Shown here: one piece after another, positions 6,938 to 13,786 of the stretch
How the letters are laid out: each line of letters begins with the position of its first letter
How positions within the stretch are numbered: the first letter of the stretch is position 1
Assembly: GCA_021129895.1 (NCBI GenBank)
Contig: JAJOKL010000029.1
Location: forward strand, 1 to 18,576
Reading direction: 5' to 3'
From: Candidatus Bipolaricaulota bacterium
Lineage (GTDB): Bacteria > Bipolaricaulota > Bipolaricaulia > Bipolaricaulales > Bipolaricaulaceae
Length of the DNA stretch: 18,576 nucleotides
Translations under genes and position numbers: made by a program
The notes under the pieces: generated by a model
The model's input: only the letters and a program-made list of their open reading frames with translations
Told to the model about the DNA's origin: nothing
The model's database searches: none

Positions 6938-8176
6938 ATGAAAGCAATCCTGGTCATATTGGACGGGTTGGGGGGACGGCCCACCGATCTTGACGGCGCC
7001 ACCTGCTTGGAGCGGGCCGCCACCCCGAACATGGACGGACTGGCCCAGCGGGGGGCGCTGGGGCTCATGGACCCCATCCGGCCCGGGGTGCGGCCGGGCT
7101 CGGATACCTCGCATCTCGCCATCTTCGGCTACGACCCGTTTCAGGTCTACACCGGTCGAGGGGCGTTCGAGGCCCTGGGGATCGGGATGGAGGTGCGGGG
7201 GGGCGACATATGCTTCCGGACCAACTTCGCCACTGTGGAGGAGCGGGGCGGGGAGCTCATCGTGGTGGACCGGCGGGCCGGGCGCCTGGCCGAGGGGAAG
7301 GAGCTGGAGGGGGCGGTAAACGGGATCGACCTTTCGGACCTGGGGGTGGAGTTCTCCTTCCGCGCCTCCACCGAGCACCGGGGAGCCCTGGTGCTGCGGG
7401 GGGAGAACCTCTCGGCGGCGGTTTCGGACACGGATCCCCACGAGACAGGCGTACCCATCGCCCAGGCAAAGGCGCTCGCGGACTCCCAGGCTGCCCGCCG
7501 CACCGCCGAGATCCTGAACGCCTTCTCCCGGCGGGCGTATCAGGCCCTTAAGGAGCACCCGGTCAACCGCCGCCGGCGGGAAAGCGGAAAGCCCCCGGGG
7601 AACGCGCTCCTCCTGCGGGGGGCGGCGGTGATGCCCCACCTACGGCCGGTGACGGAGGAGTACGGGGTGCGAGGGGCGTGCGTGGCCGGCGGGGCCCTGT
7701 ACAAGGGCGTGGCCCGGGCCGCTGGCCTGGAGGTACTGGACGTTCCCGGGGCCACCGGGGACCTCAGGACCGACCTTTGCGCCATGGCCAAGGCGACCTT
7801 GGCCGCCCTTTCCGACTATGACTTCGTGTTCGTGCACATTAAGGGGACGGACAACGCCGGCCACGATGGGGACGCCCAGGCCAAAACGGACTTCATCGAG
7901 CGGATCGATCGGGAGTTCTTCGGCACCCTGCTTGCGGGCCTGGACCTGACGCAGGTGCACTTGGTGGTCTCCGGGGACCACACCACCCCGCCGGCGGCGG
8001 GGGAGCACACCGCCGACCCGGTGCCCGCCCTGTTCGTCGGCCCAGCGATTCGACCCGACAAGTGTCAAAAATTCTCCGAGCGGGCCGCCGGGGAGGGGGG
8101 CCTGGGCCGGTTCTCCGGGCGCCTGGTGCCCCAACTCCTCGCCTACTGCGATTTCGGCCCCAAGTTCGGGGCCTGA
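6938..8176 (+). CDS. apgM: 2,3-bisphosphoglycerate-independent phosphoglycerate mutase, archaeal type
   Basis: Interconverts 3- and 2-phosphoglycerate in glycolysis and gluconeogenesis. It has 412 residues, usual for the ApgM branch of the alkaline-phosphatase superfamily (the other iPGM class is over 500). The N-terminal metal site is LVILDGLGG (D9). PGSDTSHLAIFGYDP at about 53-67 holds the probable phosphoserine, and the C-terminal metal-binding motifs are HIKGTDNAGHDGD and VVSGDHTTPP. The start at 6938 has AAAGGGGG five bases upstream; a longer in-frame extension has no ribosome site and is unlike the family. It stands 10 nt upstream of the DRTGG gene, so it is probably cotranscribed with the start of the hydrogenase-associated cluster. 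Confidence 0.95.
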   Translation: MKAILVILDGLGGRPTDLDGATCLERAATPNMDGLAQRGALGLMDPIRPGVRPGSDTSHLAIFGYDPFQVYTGRGAFEALGIGMEVRGGDICFRTNFATVEERGGELIVVDRRAGRLAEGKELEGAVNGIDLSDLGVEFSFRASTEHRGALVLRGENLSAAVSDTDPHETGVPIAQAKALADSQAARRTAEILNAFSRRAYQALKEHPVNRRRRESGKPPGNALLLRGAAVMPHLRPVTEEYGVRGACVAGGALYKGVARAAGLEVLDVPGATGDLRTDLCAMAKATLAALSDYDFVFVHIKGTDNAGHDGDAQAKTDFIERIDREFFGTLLAGLDLTQVHLVVSGDHTTPPAAGEHTADPVPALFVGPAIRPDKCQKFSERAAGEGGLGRFSGRLVPQLLAYCDFGPKFGA

Positions 8177-8186
8177 GGAAGCCCAC

Positions 8187-8552
8187 ATGACCTTGGAGGA
8201 AGTGAGACTGCTCACGGAGGCCGAGGTGCTAGCCGGGGTGGGGCTGCTTGGGCGGGAGGTGGACAGGGGCTGTGGGGCCGACCTCCTGTCGGACGTGCTG
8301 GCGGTGACCGAGGAGGGCTTGGTGACCGGGATGGTCACCCTCCAGGCGGTACGGGTGGCGGAGGTGATGAACGCGTGCGCGGTGCTGTTCGTGCGGGGGA
8401 AGCACCCGGCTTCCCAGGTGATCGAGTACGCCCGGGAAGCGGGCATCCCCCTCCTCGCCACCCAGAAGGGGATGTTCGAGACCTGTGGGATCCTGTACGG
8501 GAAAGGGCTGCGTCCCACCGAGTTCAGGCACCTGTCGGACTATGCCGGCTGA
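8187..8552 (+). CDS. DRTGG-domain protein (first copy)
   Basis: Cytoplasmic protein of 121 residues made of a single DRTGG-like domain, the fold found N-terminal to HPr kinase and in phosphotransacetylase. Recognisable segments are CGADLLSDVLA, MVTLQAVRVAEVM, AVLFVRGKHPASQVIEYAREAGIPLL and GMFETCGILYGKGL. Its biochemical role is unknown. From memory, stand-alone DRTGG genes recur beside [FeFe] HydABC hydrogenase genes in anaerobes together with an anti-sigma-like ATPase, and the same trio follows here, so a redox-responsive regulatory role is likely but inferred. The start at ATG 8187 has GAGGAA eight bases upstream. The end overlaps the next gene by 11 nt. It is paralogous in fold to the gene at 8898. 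Confidence 0.82.
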   Translation: MTLEEVRLLTEAEVLAGVGLLGREVDRGCGADLLSDVLAVTEEGLVTGMVTLQAVRVAEVMNACAVLFVRGKHPASQVIEYAREAGIPLLATQKGMFETCGILYGKGLRPTEFRHLSDYAG

Positions 8553-8935
8553 GGGGGGCATCCTCCTCCGGCGGGTATTCCCGGTGCCGGCGGACGCCAT
8601 CGACCAAGCCGGGCAGGTGTCCACCGAGGTCAGGCGCCTGTTGCGGGGGCTGGGGGTGGAGCCGGAGGTGGTGCGCCGGGCCGGGATCGTCTGCTTCGAA
8701 GGGGAGATGAACATCGCCCTGTACACCAAGGGGGGAGGATTGTGCTGGTGGTGCGGCCGGATCGGGTGGAGCTCCTGTTTTCCGACCGGGGGCCGGGATG
8801 GGCATCCCCAACATGGAGCAGAACTCGGACGCCCTGGTGATCAGGTCCCGGGTGGGGGAGGGCACCGTGATCCGGGCCACCATCCTGAGGAGGAAAGATG
8901 AAACTTGCCGAACTGCAGGCGGCCCTGGGGCTTGA
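8542..8935 (+). pseudogene. Anti-sigma/serine-kinase-like HATPase (RsbW type), broken by a frameshift and a deletion
   Basis: The remains of an RsbW-like ATP-binding protein can be read in three frames. Frame 1 from ATG 8542 gives the N-terminal half, ending in RAGIVCFEGEMNIALYTKGG, which contains the N-box (family pattern YEAEMN). After a six-G run at 8730-8735 the sense shifts to the frame giving IVLVVRPDRVELLFSDRGPG (about 8739-8797). It then jumps to the frame reading MGIPNMEQNSDALVIRSRVG and ending in LRRKDE (8798 onward, stop at 8935). Between GPG and MGIPN the family normally has about 29 residues, including the GYSTA and GFGAG parts; here they are missing. So there is one single-base loss plus a deletion of roughly 80-90 nt between two copies of gccggg. 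The left-to-right order is otherwise normal. The 3' end overlaps the next gene's start. Confidence 0.8.
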
Positions 8936-9239
8936 GGCCCTGACCCCGGGGGAGCCGGAGCGGGAGGTGAGCTGGGGCTTCTGCTCTGACCTCCTTTCCG
9001 ACGTCCTGGCCCATGCCCGCCCGCAGGAGCTGTGGATAACCCATCAGCGGCACCTGAACGTGGTGGCGGTGGCCAAACTGCGGGGGGTGGCCGGGGTGGT
9101 GTGCGTGCGGGGCCTCAGGCCCTCCCCCGAGGTGCTGGCCAAGGCGCGGGAGGAAGGGGTGATGATCCTATTGGCGGCGGAGGACGCGTTCGAGGTGGCC
9201 GGAAAGCTGTACCGGCTGCTCACCTTGAGGGGAGATTGA
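8898..9239 (+). CDS. DRTGG-like domain protein (second copy)
   Basis: Cytoplasmic protein of 113 residues, one DRTGG-like domain. Matching stretches are WGFCSDLLSDVLAHA, LWITHQRHLNVVAVAKL, GVVCVRGLRPSPEVLAKARE and EDAFEVAGKLYRLL. It shares the DLLSDVLA signature and overall layout with the protein at 8187 but is clearly diverged, so this is an old paralogue pair. The ATG at 8898 has AGGAGGAAAG just upstream, inside the tail of the broken anti-sigma gene. It is followed by a 103-nt gap before the hydrogenase subunits. Function is unknown; a regulatory link to the hydrogenase is inferred from neighbourhood. Confidence 0.78.
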   Translation: MKLAELQAALGLEALTPGEPEREVSWGFCSDLLSDVLAHARPQELWITHQRHLNVVAVAKLRGVAGVVCVRGLRPSPEVLAKAREEGVMILLAAEDAFEVAGKLYRLLTLRGD

Positions 9240-9265
9240 TCCCCCCGCAGCCTTTTGGGAAAATC

Positions 9266-9278
9266 CGTTTTGCAAACG
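9266..9278. repeat. Small AT-rich palindrome upstream of the hydrogenase core genes
   Basis: CGTTT-tgc-AAACG. It sits within an AT-rich patch (about 9254-9280) that stands out in this GC-rich window and overlaps a -35-like TTGCAA at 9270-9275; seventeen bases later is only a poor -10 (TAGGTG). It is a candidate operator or promoter site for the nuoE-hox genes. No known regulator motif is recognised. Confidence 0.35.
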
Positions 9279-9303
9279 TTGGAGCCCGGCTGTAGGTGGC
9301 CGT

Positions 9304-9327
9304 GCCCTTTTATGGGCTTTTTCGCCC
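9304..9327 (+). promoter_or_regulatory. Alternating hairpin leader (GCCC-GGGC-GCCC) just before nuoE
   Basis: GCCC (9304-9307), a TTTTAT loop, GGGC (9314-9317), then TTTTTC and GCCC (9324-9327). The middle GGGC can pair with either flank. The first pairing is followed by five T residues and so resembles a minimal terminator; the second pairing would remove it. The ribosome site GGAGAAGG follows at once. The stems are only 4 bp, so this is tentative. Confidence 0.35.
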
Positions 9328-9342
9328 TTCGGAGAAGGATCA

Positions 9343-9810
9343 ATGCCAGAGGTTACCGAGCACGAGGTGTCCCGGCTGCTGGAGCCATACCTGGGAAGGC
9401 CGACGGAACTCATCCAAGCCCTGCACCGCGTCCAGGAGGCGTTGGGCCATGTGCCCCCCCTCGCCCAGCGGGTGGTGGCCGCCCGGTTGGGGGTTCCCCT
9501 TTCTCAGGTGCGGGGCGTGGTCACCTTCTACCACTTCTTCCGTACCCAACCGGTGGGGAAGCACATCGTCCGGCTGTGCCTGGGCACCGCCTGCTACGTG
9601 CGCGGGGCGGATCGGGTGCTCCAGGCCCTGCAGGAGGAGCTGGGGGTGGAGCTGGGAGGCACCTCCCCCGATGGACTGTTCACCCTGGAGGGCGTCAGAT
9701 GCCTGGGGGCGTGTGGGCTGGCGCCGGTGAGGACGGTGGATGACGCGGTGTACGGACGGCTGACCCCGGGACGGGTACGGGAGATCGTGGCCGGGTTCCG
9801 TCGGGGATGA
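9343..9810 (+). CDS. hoxE: NuoE/HoxE/HydC-type [2Fe-2S] subunit (first copy)
   Basis: Thioredoxin-fold electron-transfer subunit of 155 residues that normally partners a NuoF-type flavoprotein. The N-terminal helical part (VQEALGHVPPLAQRVVAARLGVPL) leads into the signature VRGVVTFYHFF. The four cluster ligands are present: C79 and C84 (CLGTAC), C120 and C124 (CLGAC). Start ATG 9343 has GGAGAAGGA upstream. The gene is intact, unlike its paralogue at 15634, and overlaps the next gene by 4 nt. It opens the hydrogenase subunit block, matching HoxE of Hox hydrogenases or HydC of bifurcating ones; family resemblance alone does not decide which NuoF it serves. Confidence 0.92.
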   Translation: MPEVTEHEVSRLLEPYLGRPTELIQALHRVQEALGHVPPLAQRVVAARLGVPLSQVRGVVTFYHFFRTQPVGKHIVRLCLGTACYVRGADRVLQALQEELGVELGGTSPDGLFTLEGVRCLGACGLAPVRTVDDAVYGRLTPGRVREIVAGFRRG

Positions 9811-10571
9811 TCGAGGATCTGTCGTTGCACTTGGCGGGCCTGGTCCTGAACTCCCTGCGGGCCGGGGCCAGGCACGTGGACATCCTCATCGCCAAGAAAG
9901 GTGAGGTGCTGGTGCTGCAGGTGGTGGACGACGGCCGTGGGATGAGCGAAAGCCAGCTTCAGCGGGCACTGGACCCGTTTTTCACCACCAAGGACACCCC
10001 GAACGGGATCGGTCTGGGCTTGGCGCTGGTGCAGCAGACCGCCGAGGAGGTGGGCGGTGAGCTGGTGGTGGATTCCGCCCCGGGTCGAGGGACCAGGATC
10101 CGGCTCTCCCTCCCTTACCTTCATCCGGACCGGCCTCCGCTGGGGGACGTGGCGGGCACGCTGGTCCCCCTCATGTTGTCTAATCCCGAGGTTGAGTTCT
10201 CCCTCCGGCTTGAGGATGATCACCGGACCTGGAAGTTCACCCCAGGGGAGATCCGGGCTGCCCAACGCGAGGTGGGTCCCCGGGCCCTTTTTGTATTGGA
10301 GGACAAGCTGCGGGAGGGCCTTAAAACGATGGGGCTGAAGGTGCTGAAGGCGATCATGGATGAACTGGCTCGGCGGGGGATAGACGACGTCATCGTCACC
10401 CAGACCGGCGAGCGGGGCCTGGCCGCCAAGGAACCCATCGTGGAAGTGCACGAGGGGGGGCGCGTCACCGTCTACGGGGAGGTGGACGAGGCCCTGGCCC
10501 GCAGGATCGTGGCCGAGCACGTGGTCAACGGGCGGGCCATCTCGGACCGGGTGCTGGAGGTGAGGACATGA
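9807..10571 (+). CDS. HATPase-domain protein fused to a cysteine-free thioredoxin-like ferredoxin domain
   Basis: Soluble protein of 254 residues. Residues 1-103 form a GHKL ATPase domain without a histidine phosphorylation domain: the N-box has N15, the G1 box is DDGRGM (41-46), FFTTKD follows, and the G2 box is GIGLGL (67-72). The middle (about 104-150) has HPDRPPLGDVAGTLVPLM and FTPGEIR. Residues about 158-254 look like the thioredoxin-fold [2Fe-2S] domain found at the start of HydB-type NuoF proteins (EPIVEVHEGG...VYGEV...IVAEHVVNGRAIS). However, the ligand positions are replaced (TGERGLAAKEP, with E202 and A206 where Cys is expected), and the whole protein has no cysteine. Such ATPase genes accompany HydABC-type loci, to my knowledge, without an assigned function. 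It overlaps both neighbours by 4 nt (ATGA). Confidence 0.85.
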   Translation: MIEDLSLHLAGLVLNSLRAGARHVDILIAKKGEVLVLQVVDDGRGMSESQLQRALDPFFTTKDTPNGIGLGLALVQQTAEEVGGELVVDSAPGRGTRIRLSLPYLHPDRPPLGDVAGTLVPLMLSNPEVEFSLRLEDDHRTWKFTPGEIRAAQREVGPRALFVLEDKLREGLKTMGLKVLKAIMDELARRGIDDVIVTQTGERGLAAKEPIVEVHEGGRVTVYGEVDEALARRIVAEHVVNGRAISDRVLEVRT

Positions 10572-11269
10572 TCCACTTGGAGATAGACGGCCGGGCGATC
10601 ACCGCCCGCCCCGGGCAGACCATCTTGGAGGCGGCTGAAGGGGCCGGGATCCGCATCCCCACCTTATGTCACCTCAAGGGCCTCTCCCCCTGGGGGTCAT
10701 GCCGGATTTGCCTGGTGGAGATAGCGAATTGGAACGGAAGATTGGTCCCCGCTTGTGCCACCCAGGTGCAGGAGGGGATGCGGGTGGTGGCCACCTCCCC
10801 CCGGCTCACCGAGCTGCGGCGCCGGGTGCTGGAGCTCCTGTTCGCCGAGCGCAACCACATCTGCGCCATCTGCGTCTCAAGCGGCCATTGCGAGCTTCAG
10901 GACTTGGCCTGCGAGCTGGGGATGGAAGTGGTGCGGGTCCCTTACCGGTTCCCCGGGTTGGCCCTGGACGCCAGCCACGGCAAGTTCGTGTACGACCCGA
11001 ACAGGTGTGTGCTGTGTGGCCGCTGCGTCCGGGCCTGCTCCGAGGTGGAAGGGGCGATGACCTGGGGGTTCTCCGGCCGGGGCATCCACACCACGGTGGA
11101 GCCGGACCTGGGTGGGCCATGGGGGAGCGCCGAGACCTGCACCGAATGCGGAAAATGCTTGGAGGCCTGCCCGGTGGGGGCGCTGGTGGAGCGGGGCAAG
11201 GCCACCGCCGAGCAGGAAAAGGAGCCCCAGCTCCTGGCCCAGCTCACGGAAAGGAGGCCCCGTGCCTAA
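10568..11269 (+). CDS. hoxU: HoxU-like iron-sulfur subunit (NuoG N-terminal type) of the hydrogenase
   Basis: Electron relay of 233 residues between the flavin module and the hydrogenase. The N-terminal [2Fe-2S] ferredoxin domain has C34, C45, C48 and C63. A His-Cys cluster segment, NHICAICVSSGHCELQ, has H97, C99, C102 and C108. Two [4Fe-4S] motifs follow: CVLCGRCVRAC (147-157) and CTECGKCLEAC (191-201). The length matches HoxU and excludes full NuoG or the HydA [FeFe] hydrogenase, because no H-cluster domain follows. The start ATG 10568 overlaps the upstream stop. Its stop is TAA, the only gene here not ending in TGA, and it overlaps the GTG of hoxY by 8 nt. Confidence 0.93.
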   Translation: MIHLEIDGRAITARPGQTILEAAEGAGIRIPTLCHLKGLSPWGSCRICLVEIANWNGRLVPACATQVQEGMRVVATSPRLTELRRRVLELLFAERNHICAICVSSGHCELQDLACELGMEVVRVPYRFPGLALDASHGKFVYDPNRCVLCGRCVRACSEVEGAMTWGFSGRGIHTTVEPDLGGPWGSAETCTECGKCLEACPVGALVERGKATAEQEKEPQLLAQLTERRPRA

Positions 11270-11789
11270 GGTCAAGGTGGCCACGATCTGGTTCTCCGGC
11301 TGTTCGGGGTGCCATATGTCCTTCTTGGACCTGGACGAGCGGCTGGTGGAGCTAGCGCAAAAGGTGGACATCGTCTACTCCCCGGTGGTGGACATCAAGG
11401 AGTTCCCCGACGGGGTGGAGCTGACCCTGGTGGAAGGGGCAGTGGGGAACTCAGATCACCGGGAGATGCTTTTGGAGATCCGGAAGAAGACCAAGCTGCT
11501 GGTGGCGTTCGGAGATTGTGCTGTCACTGGCAACGTCCCCTCCATGCGCAACCCCCTCCCTCGGGAGGAGGTCCTGCGGTCGGTGTACGGGGAAGGGGAG
11601 ATCCCGGGTCTGGAGGAGGGGGAAGTGCCCAAGCTCCTCCCTCAAGCGTTGCCCCTGTCCATGGTGGTGCCGGTGGATGGGTTCATCCACGGCTGCCCGC
11701 CCCCGGCGGACCGCATCTGGCGATTCCTGCAGCGGCTCCTTTCCGGGGAATCCCCCACCCTGGTGGGCGAGGACCTGAGGTTCGGGTGA
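11262..11789 (+). CDS. hoxY: [NiFe] hydrogenase small subunit, HoxY type
   Basis: Small hydrogenase subunit of 175 residues carrying only the proximal [4Fe-4S] cluster, as in group 3 enzymes. Ligands are C14 and C17 (SGCSGCHMS), C86 (GDCAVTGNVPSMRN) and C145 (GFIHGCPPPAD). There is no twin-arginine signal, so it is cytoplasmic. The GTG start at 11262 is decided by an ideal AAGGAGG at 11251-11257 and by the conserved N-terminus. It is 10 nt upstream of hoxH. The set hoxU-hoxY-hoxH is the normal order for soluble NAD(P)-linked hydrogenases, and the bifurcating HydABCSL enzyme uses the same kind of small subunit (HydS). Confidence 0.95.
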   Translation: MPKVKVATIWFSGCSGCHMSFLDLDERLVELAQKVDIVYSPVVDIKEFPDGVELTLVEGAVGNSDHREMLLEIRKKTKLLVAFGDCAVTGNVPSMRNPLPREEVLRSVYGEGEIPGLEEGEVPKLLPQALPLSMVVPVDGFIHGCPPPADRIWRFLQRLLSGESPTLVGEDLRFG

Positions 11790-11799
11790 GGAGGGGTGG

Positions 11800-13221
11800 A
11801 TGAGAAAGCTCAAGATCCCGGTCACGCGCATCGAGGGCCACGAGCTGATCACCCTGGTGCTGGACGAGAAAGGACGGGTGGCCCAAGCCAAGTTCCACGT
11901 CACCGAGGCCCGGGGATTCGAGCGGTTCTGCCAGGGGCGGACGGTATGGAAGATGCCCGGGATCACCGCTCGCATCTGCGGGATCTGCCCGGTGTCGCAC
12001 CTCCTGTGCTCGGCCAAGGCCGGGGACGCGATCCTGGCGGTGCGGGTGCCCCGGGCGGCGGACAAGCTCCGCCGCCTCATGAATTTGGGGCAGTTCGTGC
12101 AATCGCATGCTCTGTCCTTCTTCCACCTTTCCAGCCCGGACCTGCTTCTGGGTTGGGATTCCGATTCCACCCGGCGCAACGTATTCGGGCTGGTGGAGGA
12201 GAACCCCACGTTGGCCTTGGAGGGGATCCGGCTGCGGGCCTACGGCCAGCAGGTGATCGAGGAGCTGGGCGGGCGGAAGCTCCATCCCGCCTGGGCGGTC
12301 CCCGGCGGGGTGAGGGCCCCCCTGTCCCAGGAGGCCAGGGATCGCCTGGCCGCCGGGCTCCCCGAGGTCATGCGCATCGCCCAGGACGCCATCTCCCTGT
12401 ACGAGGAGCACCTGGAGGACTGGGCCGAGGAGATCGCAGGCTTCGGGGACTTCCCCAGCCTGTTCATGTCCCTAGTAGCCCCGGACGGCACCTGGGAGCA
12501 CTACGAGGGGCACATCCGGTTCGTGGACGCGGATAGAAAGGTGGTGGCCGACGGGCTGGACCCCACCCGCTATCCCGACTACATCGGGGAGCAGGTGGAG
12601 GGCTGGTCCTACCTCAAGTTCCCTTACTACCGGGAGGCCGGCTACCCGGAGGGACTGTACCGGGTCGGCCCCCTGGCCCGGCTCAACTGCTGTGACCGGA
12701 TGGGCACGCCCCTGGCGGACGAGGCCCTGGGGAGGTTCCGGGCCCTGGCGGACGGCAAGGCGGTGCCCTCCTCCTTCCACTACCACTACGCCCGGCTGAT
12801 CGAGATCCTGGCGGCCTTGGAACGGATCGGCCGCTTCCTTGAGGACCCGGACATCCTCTCCCCCCGGGTGCGGGCCGAGGCCGGGATCAACGACCTGGAG
12901 GGGGTGGGGGTGCATGAGGCCCCCCGCGGCACCCTATTCCATCACTACCGGGTGGACGCCCACGGGGTCATCACCTGGGTGAACCTCATCGTGTCCACTG
13001 GCCATAACAACCTGGCCATGAACCGCACCGTCCAGCAGATCGCCCAGCGTTACCTGAGTGGGCGGGAGGTGACGGAGGGCCTTTTGAACCGGCTGGAGGG
13101 GGGGATCCGGGCCTATGATCCGTGTCTTTCCTGTTCCGTCCATGCCGTGGGGCACCTGCCCCTGCGGGTGGAGCTTTATGACGCCAGCGGCAGGCTGATC
13201 TCGGAAAGGGCGCGGGCATGA
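11800..13221 (+). CDS. hoxH: [NiFe] hydrogenase large (catalytic) subunit, HoxH type
   Basis: Holds the Ni-Fe site that cleaves or forms H2. It has 473 residues. RIEGHE is at 10-15, the L1 motif RICGICPVSH supplies C60 and C63, and the L2 motif DPCLSCSVH supplies C442 and C445, with the expected cleavage after H448. That leaves a 25-residue C-terminal peptide to be removed by the protease encoded next. C442 is encoded as Cys, so this is not a [NiFeSe] variant. No signal is visible; cytoplasmic like HoxY. Ribosome site GAGGAGGGG is just upstream of ATG 11800. The stop overlaps the protease start (ATGA). It fits group 3 (bidirectional/bifurcating); a finer subgroup needs a tree. Confidence 0.96.
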   Translation: MRKLKIPVTRIEGHELITLVLDEKGRVAQAKFHVTEARGFERFCQGRTVWKMPGITARICGICPVSHLLCSAKAGDAILAVRVPRAADKLRRLMNLGQFVQSHALSFFHLSSPDLLLGWDSDSTRRNVFGLVEENPTLALEGIRLRAYGQQVIEELGGRKLHPAWAVPGGVRAPLSQEARDRLAAGLPEVMRIAQDAISLYEEHLEDWAEEIAGFGDFPSLFMSLVAPDGTWEHYEGHIRFVDADRKVVADGLDPTRYPDYIGEQVEGWSYLKFPYYREAGYPEGLYRVGPLARLNCCDRMGTPLADEALGRFRALADGKAVPSSFHYHYARLIEILAALERIGRFLEDPDILSPRVRAEAGINDLEGVGVHEAPRGTLFHHYRVDAHGVITWVNLIVSTGHNNLAMNRTVQQIAQRYLSGREVTEGLLNRLEGGIRAYDPCLSCSVHAVGHLPLRVELYDASGRLISERARA

Positions 13222-13649
13222 AGACCTTGGTGGTGGGCTTCGGTCACCCCTTACGGCGGGACGACGGGGTGGGCCTCTGGGTGGCCCAGCGGCTGGAGGG
13301 GATGCCGGGGGTGGAGGTCATCGCCGCCCCGGCGCTGACCCCGGAGCTGATCTCCAAGCTGGCCTCCGCCGATCTGGTGATCTTCGTGGACGCCCGCATG
13401 GGGGCGGGCCCGGTGCGGTGGGAGCGGGTGCGGCCCGGGGCTAGGCCGGCTTTGATCCACGCCCTGTCCCCACAGGGGCTCCTGGCCTGGGCGGAGTACC
13501 TGTTCGGCGATTACCCGGAAGCGTGGCTGGTGACGCTGCCCGCCCGCGATCTCTCCTTCGGGGAGGGCCTGTCCCTCCGCACCCGCCGGGCGGCAGAGGG
13601 GCTGGTGGGGAGGCTGCGCGCCTACTTGAGCCGGGCGGAGGGACTATGA
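13218..13649 (+). CDS. hoxW: [NiFe] hydrogenase maturation protease (HycI/HoxW family)
   Basis: Removes the C-terminal peptide of the large subunit after nickel insertion. It has 143 residues with the family opening VVGFGHPLRRDDGVG. Likely nickel-sensing residues are D16, D58 (VIFVDARMG) and H81 (ALIHALSP). The usual first motif is GxGNxLxxDDGxG; here Asn is His, a tolerated-looking change. Placed directly after hoxH with a 4-nt overlap, it is evidently the dedicated protease for this large subunit. No other hydrogenase maturation genes (hypA-F) are in the window, so they must lie elsewhere. Confidence 0.93.
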   Translation: MKTLVVGFGHPLRRDDGVGLWVAQRLEGMPGVEVIAAPALTPELISKLASADLVIFVDARMGAGPVRWERVRPGARPALIHALSPQGLLAWAEYLFGDYPEAWLVTLPARDLSFGEGLSLRTRRAAEGLVGRLRAYLSRAEGL

Positions 13650-13786
13650 GGCTGGAGGTCCTTTTGTGTGCGGGCACGGCTTGCCTTTCCTCCGGCAGCC
13701 AGGCGGTGAAACGGGCCCTCATCCAGGCCCTCTCCGCCCACGGCCTTGCCCAATGGGAGTGGGTGCGGAAAAGGAGGGTGGAATGA
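13646..13786 (+). CDS. Truncated thioredoxin-like [2Fe-2S] ferredoxin, N-terminal half only
   Basis: A 46-residue frame starting at ATG 13646 (overlapping the protease stop) and ending in the ATGA of the next gene. It reads LLCAGTACLSSGSQAVKRAL, which is the first half of a thioredoxin-fold ferredoxin: C8 and C13 are two of the four ligands. The second half, with the GCxGxC ligand pair, is missing; the text turns into WEWVRKRRVE, which overlies the ribosome site (AAGGAGG) of the next gene. Intact stand-alone ferredoxins of about 100-120 residues are normal in HydABC-like clusters. It is probably a deletion remnant kept open by translational coupling; a real small protein cannot be excluded. 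Confidence 0.6.
   Translation: MRLEVLLCAGTACLSSGSQAVKRALIQALSAHGLAQWEWVRKRRVE

Noticed and set aside
6437..7639. 400-residue minus-strand frame over rsfS and apgM
   Set aside because: It crosses an intergenic region and two strongly supported genes; no motif and no ribosome site.
13119..13145. Selenocysteine in the hydrogenase large subunit
   Set aside because: Both L2 positions are Cys codons in DPCLSC and no in-frame TGA occurs before the true end.
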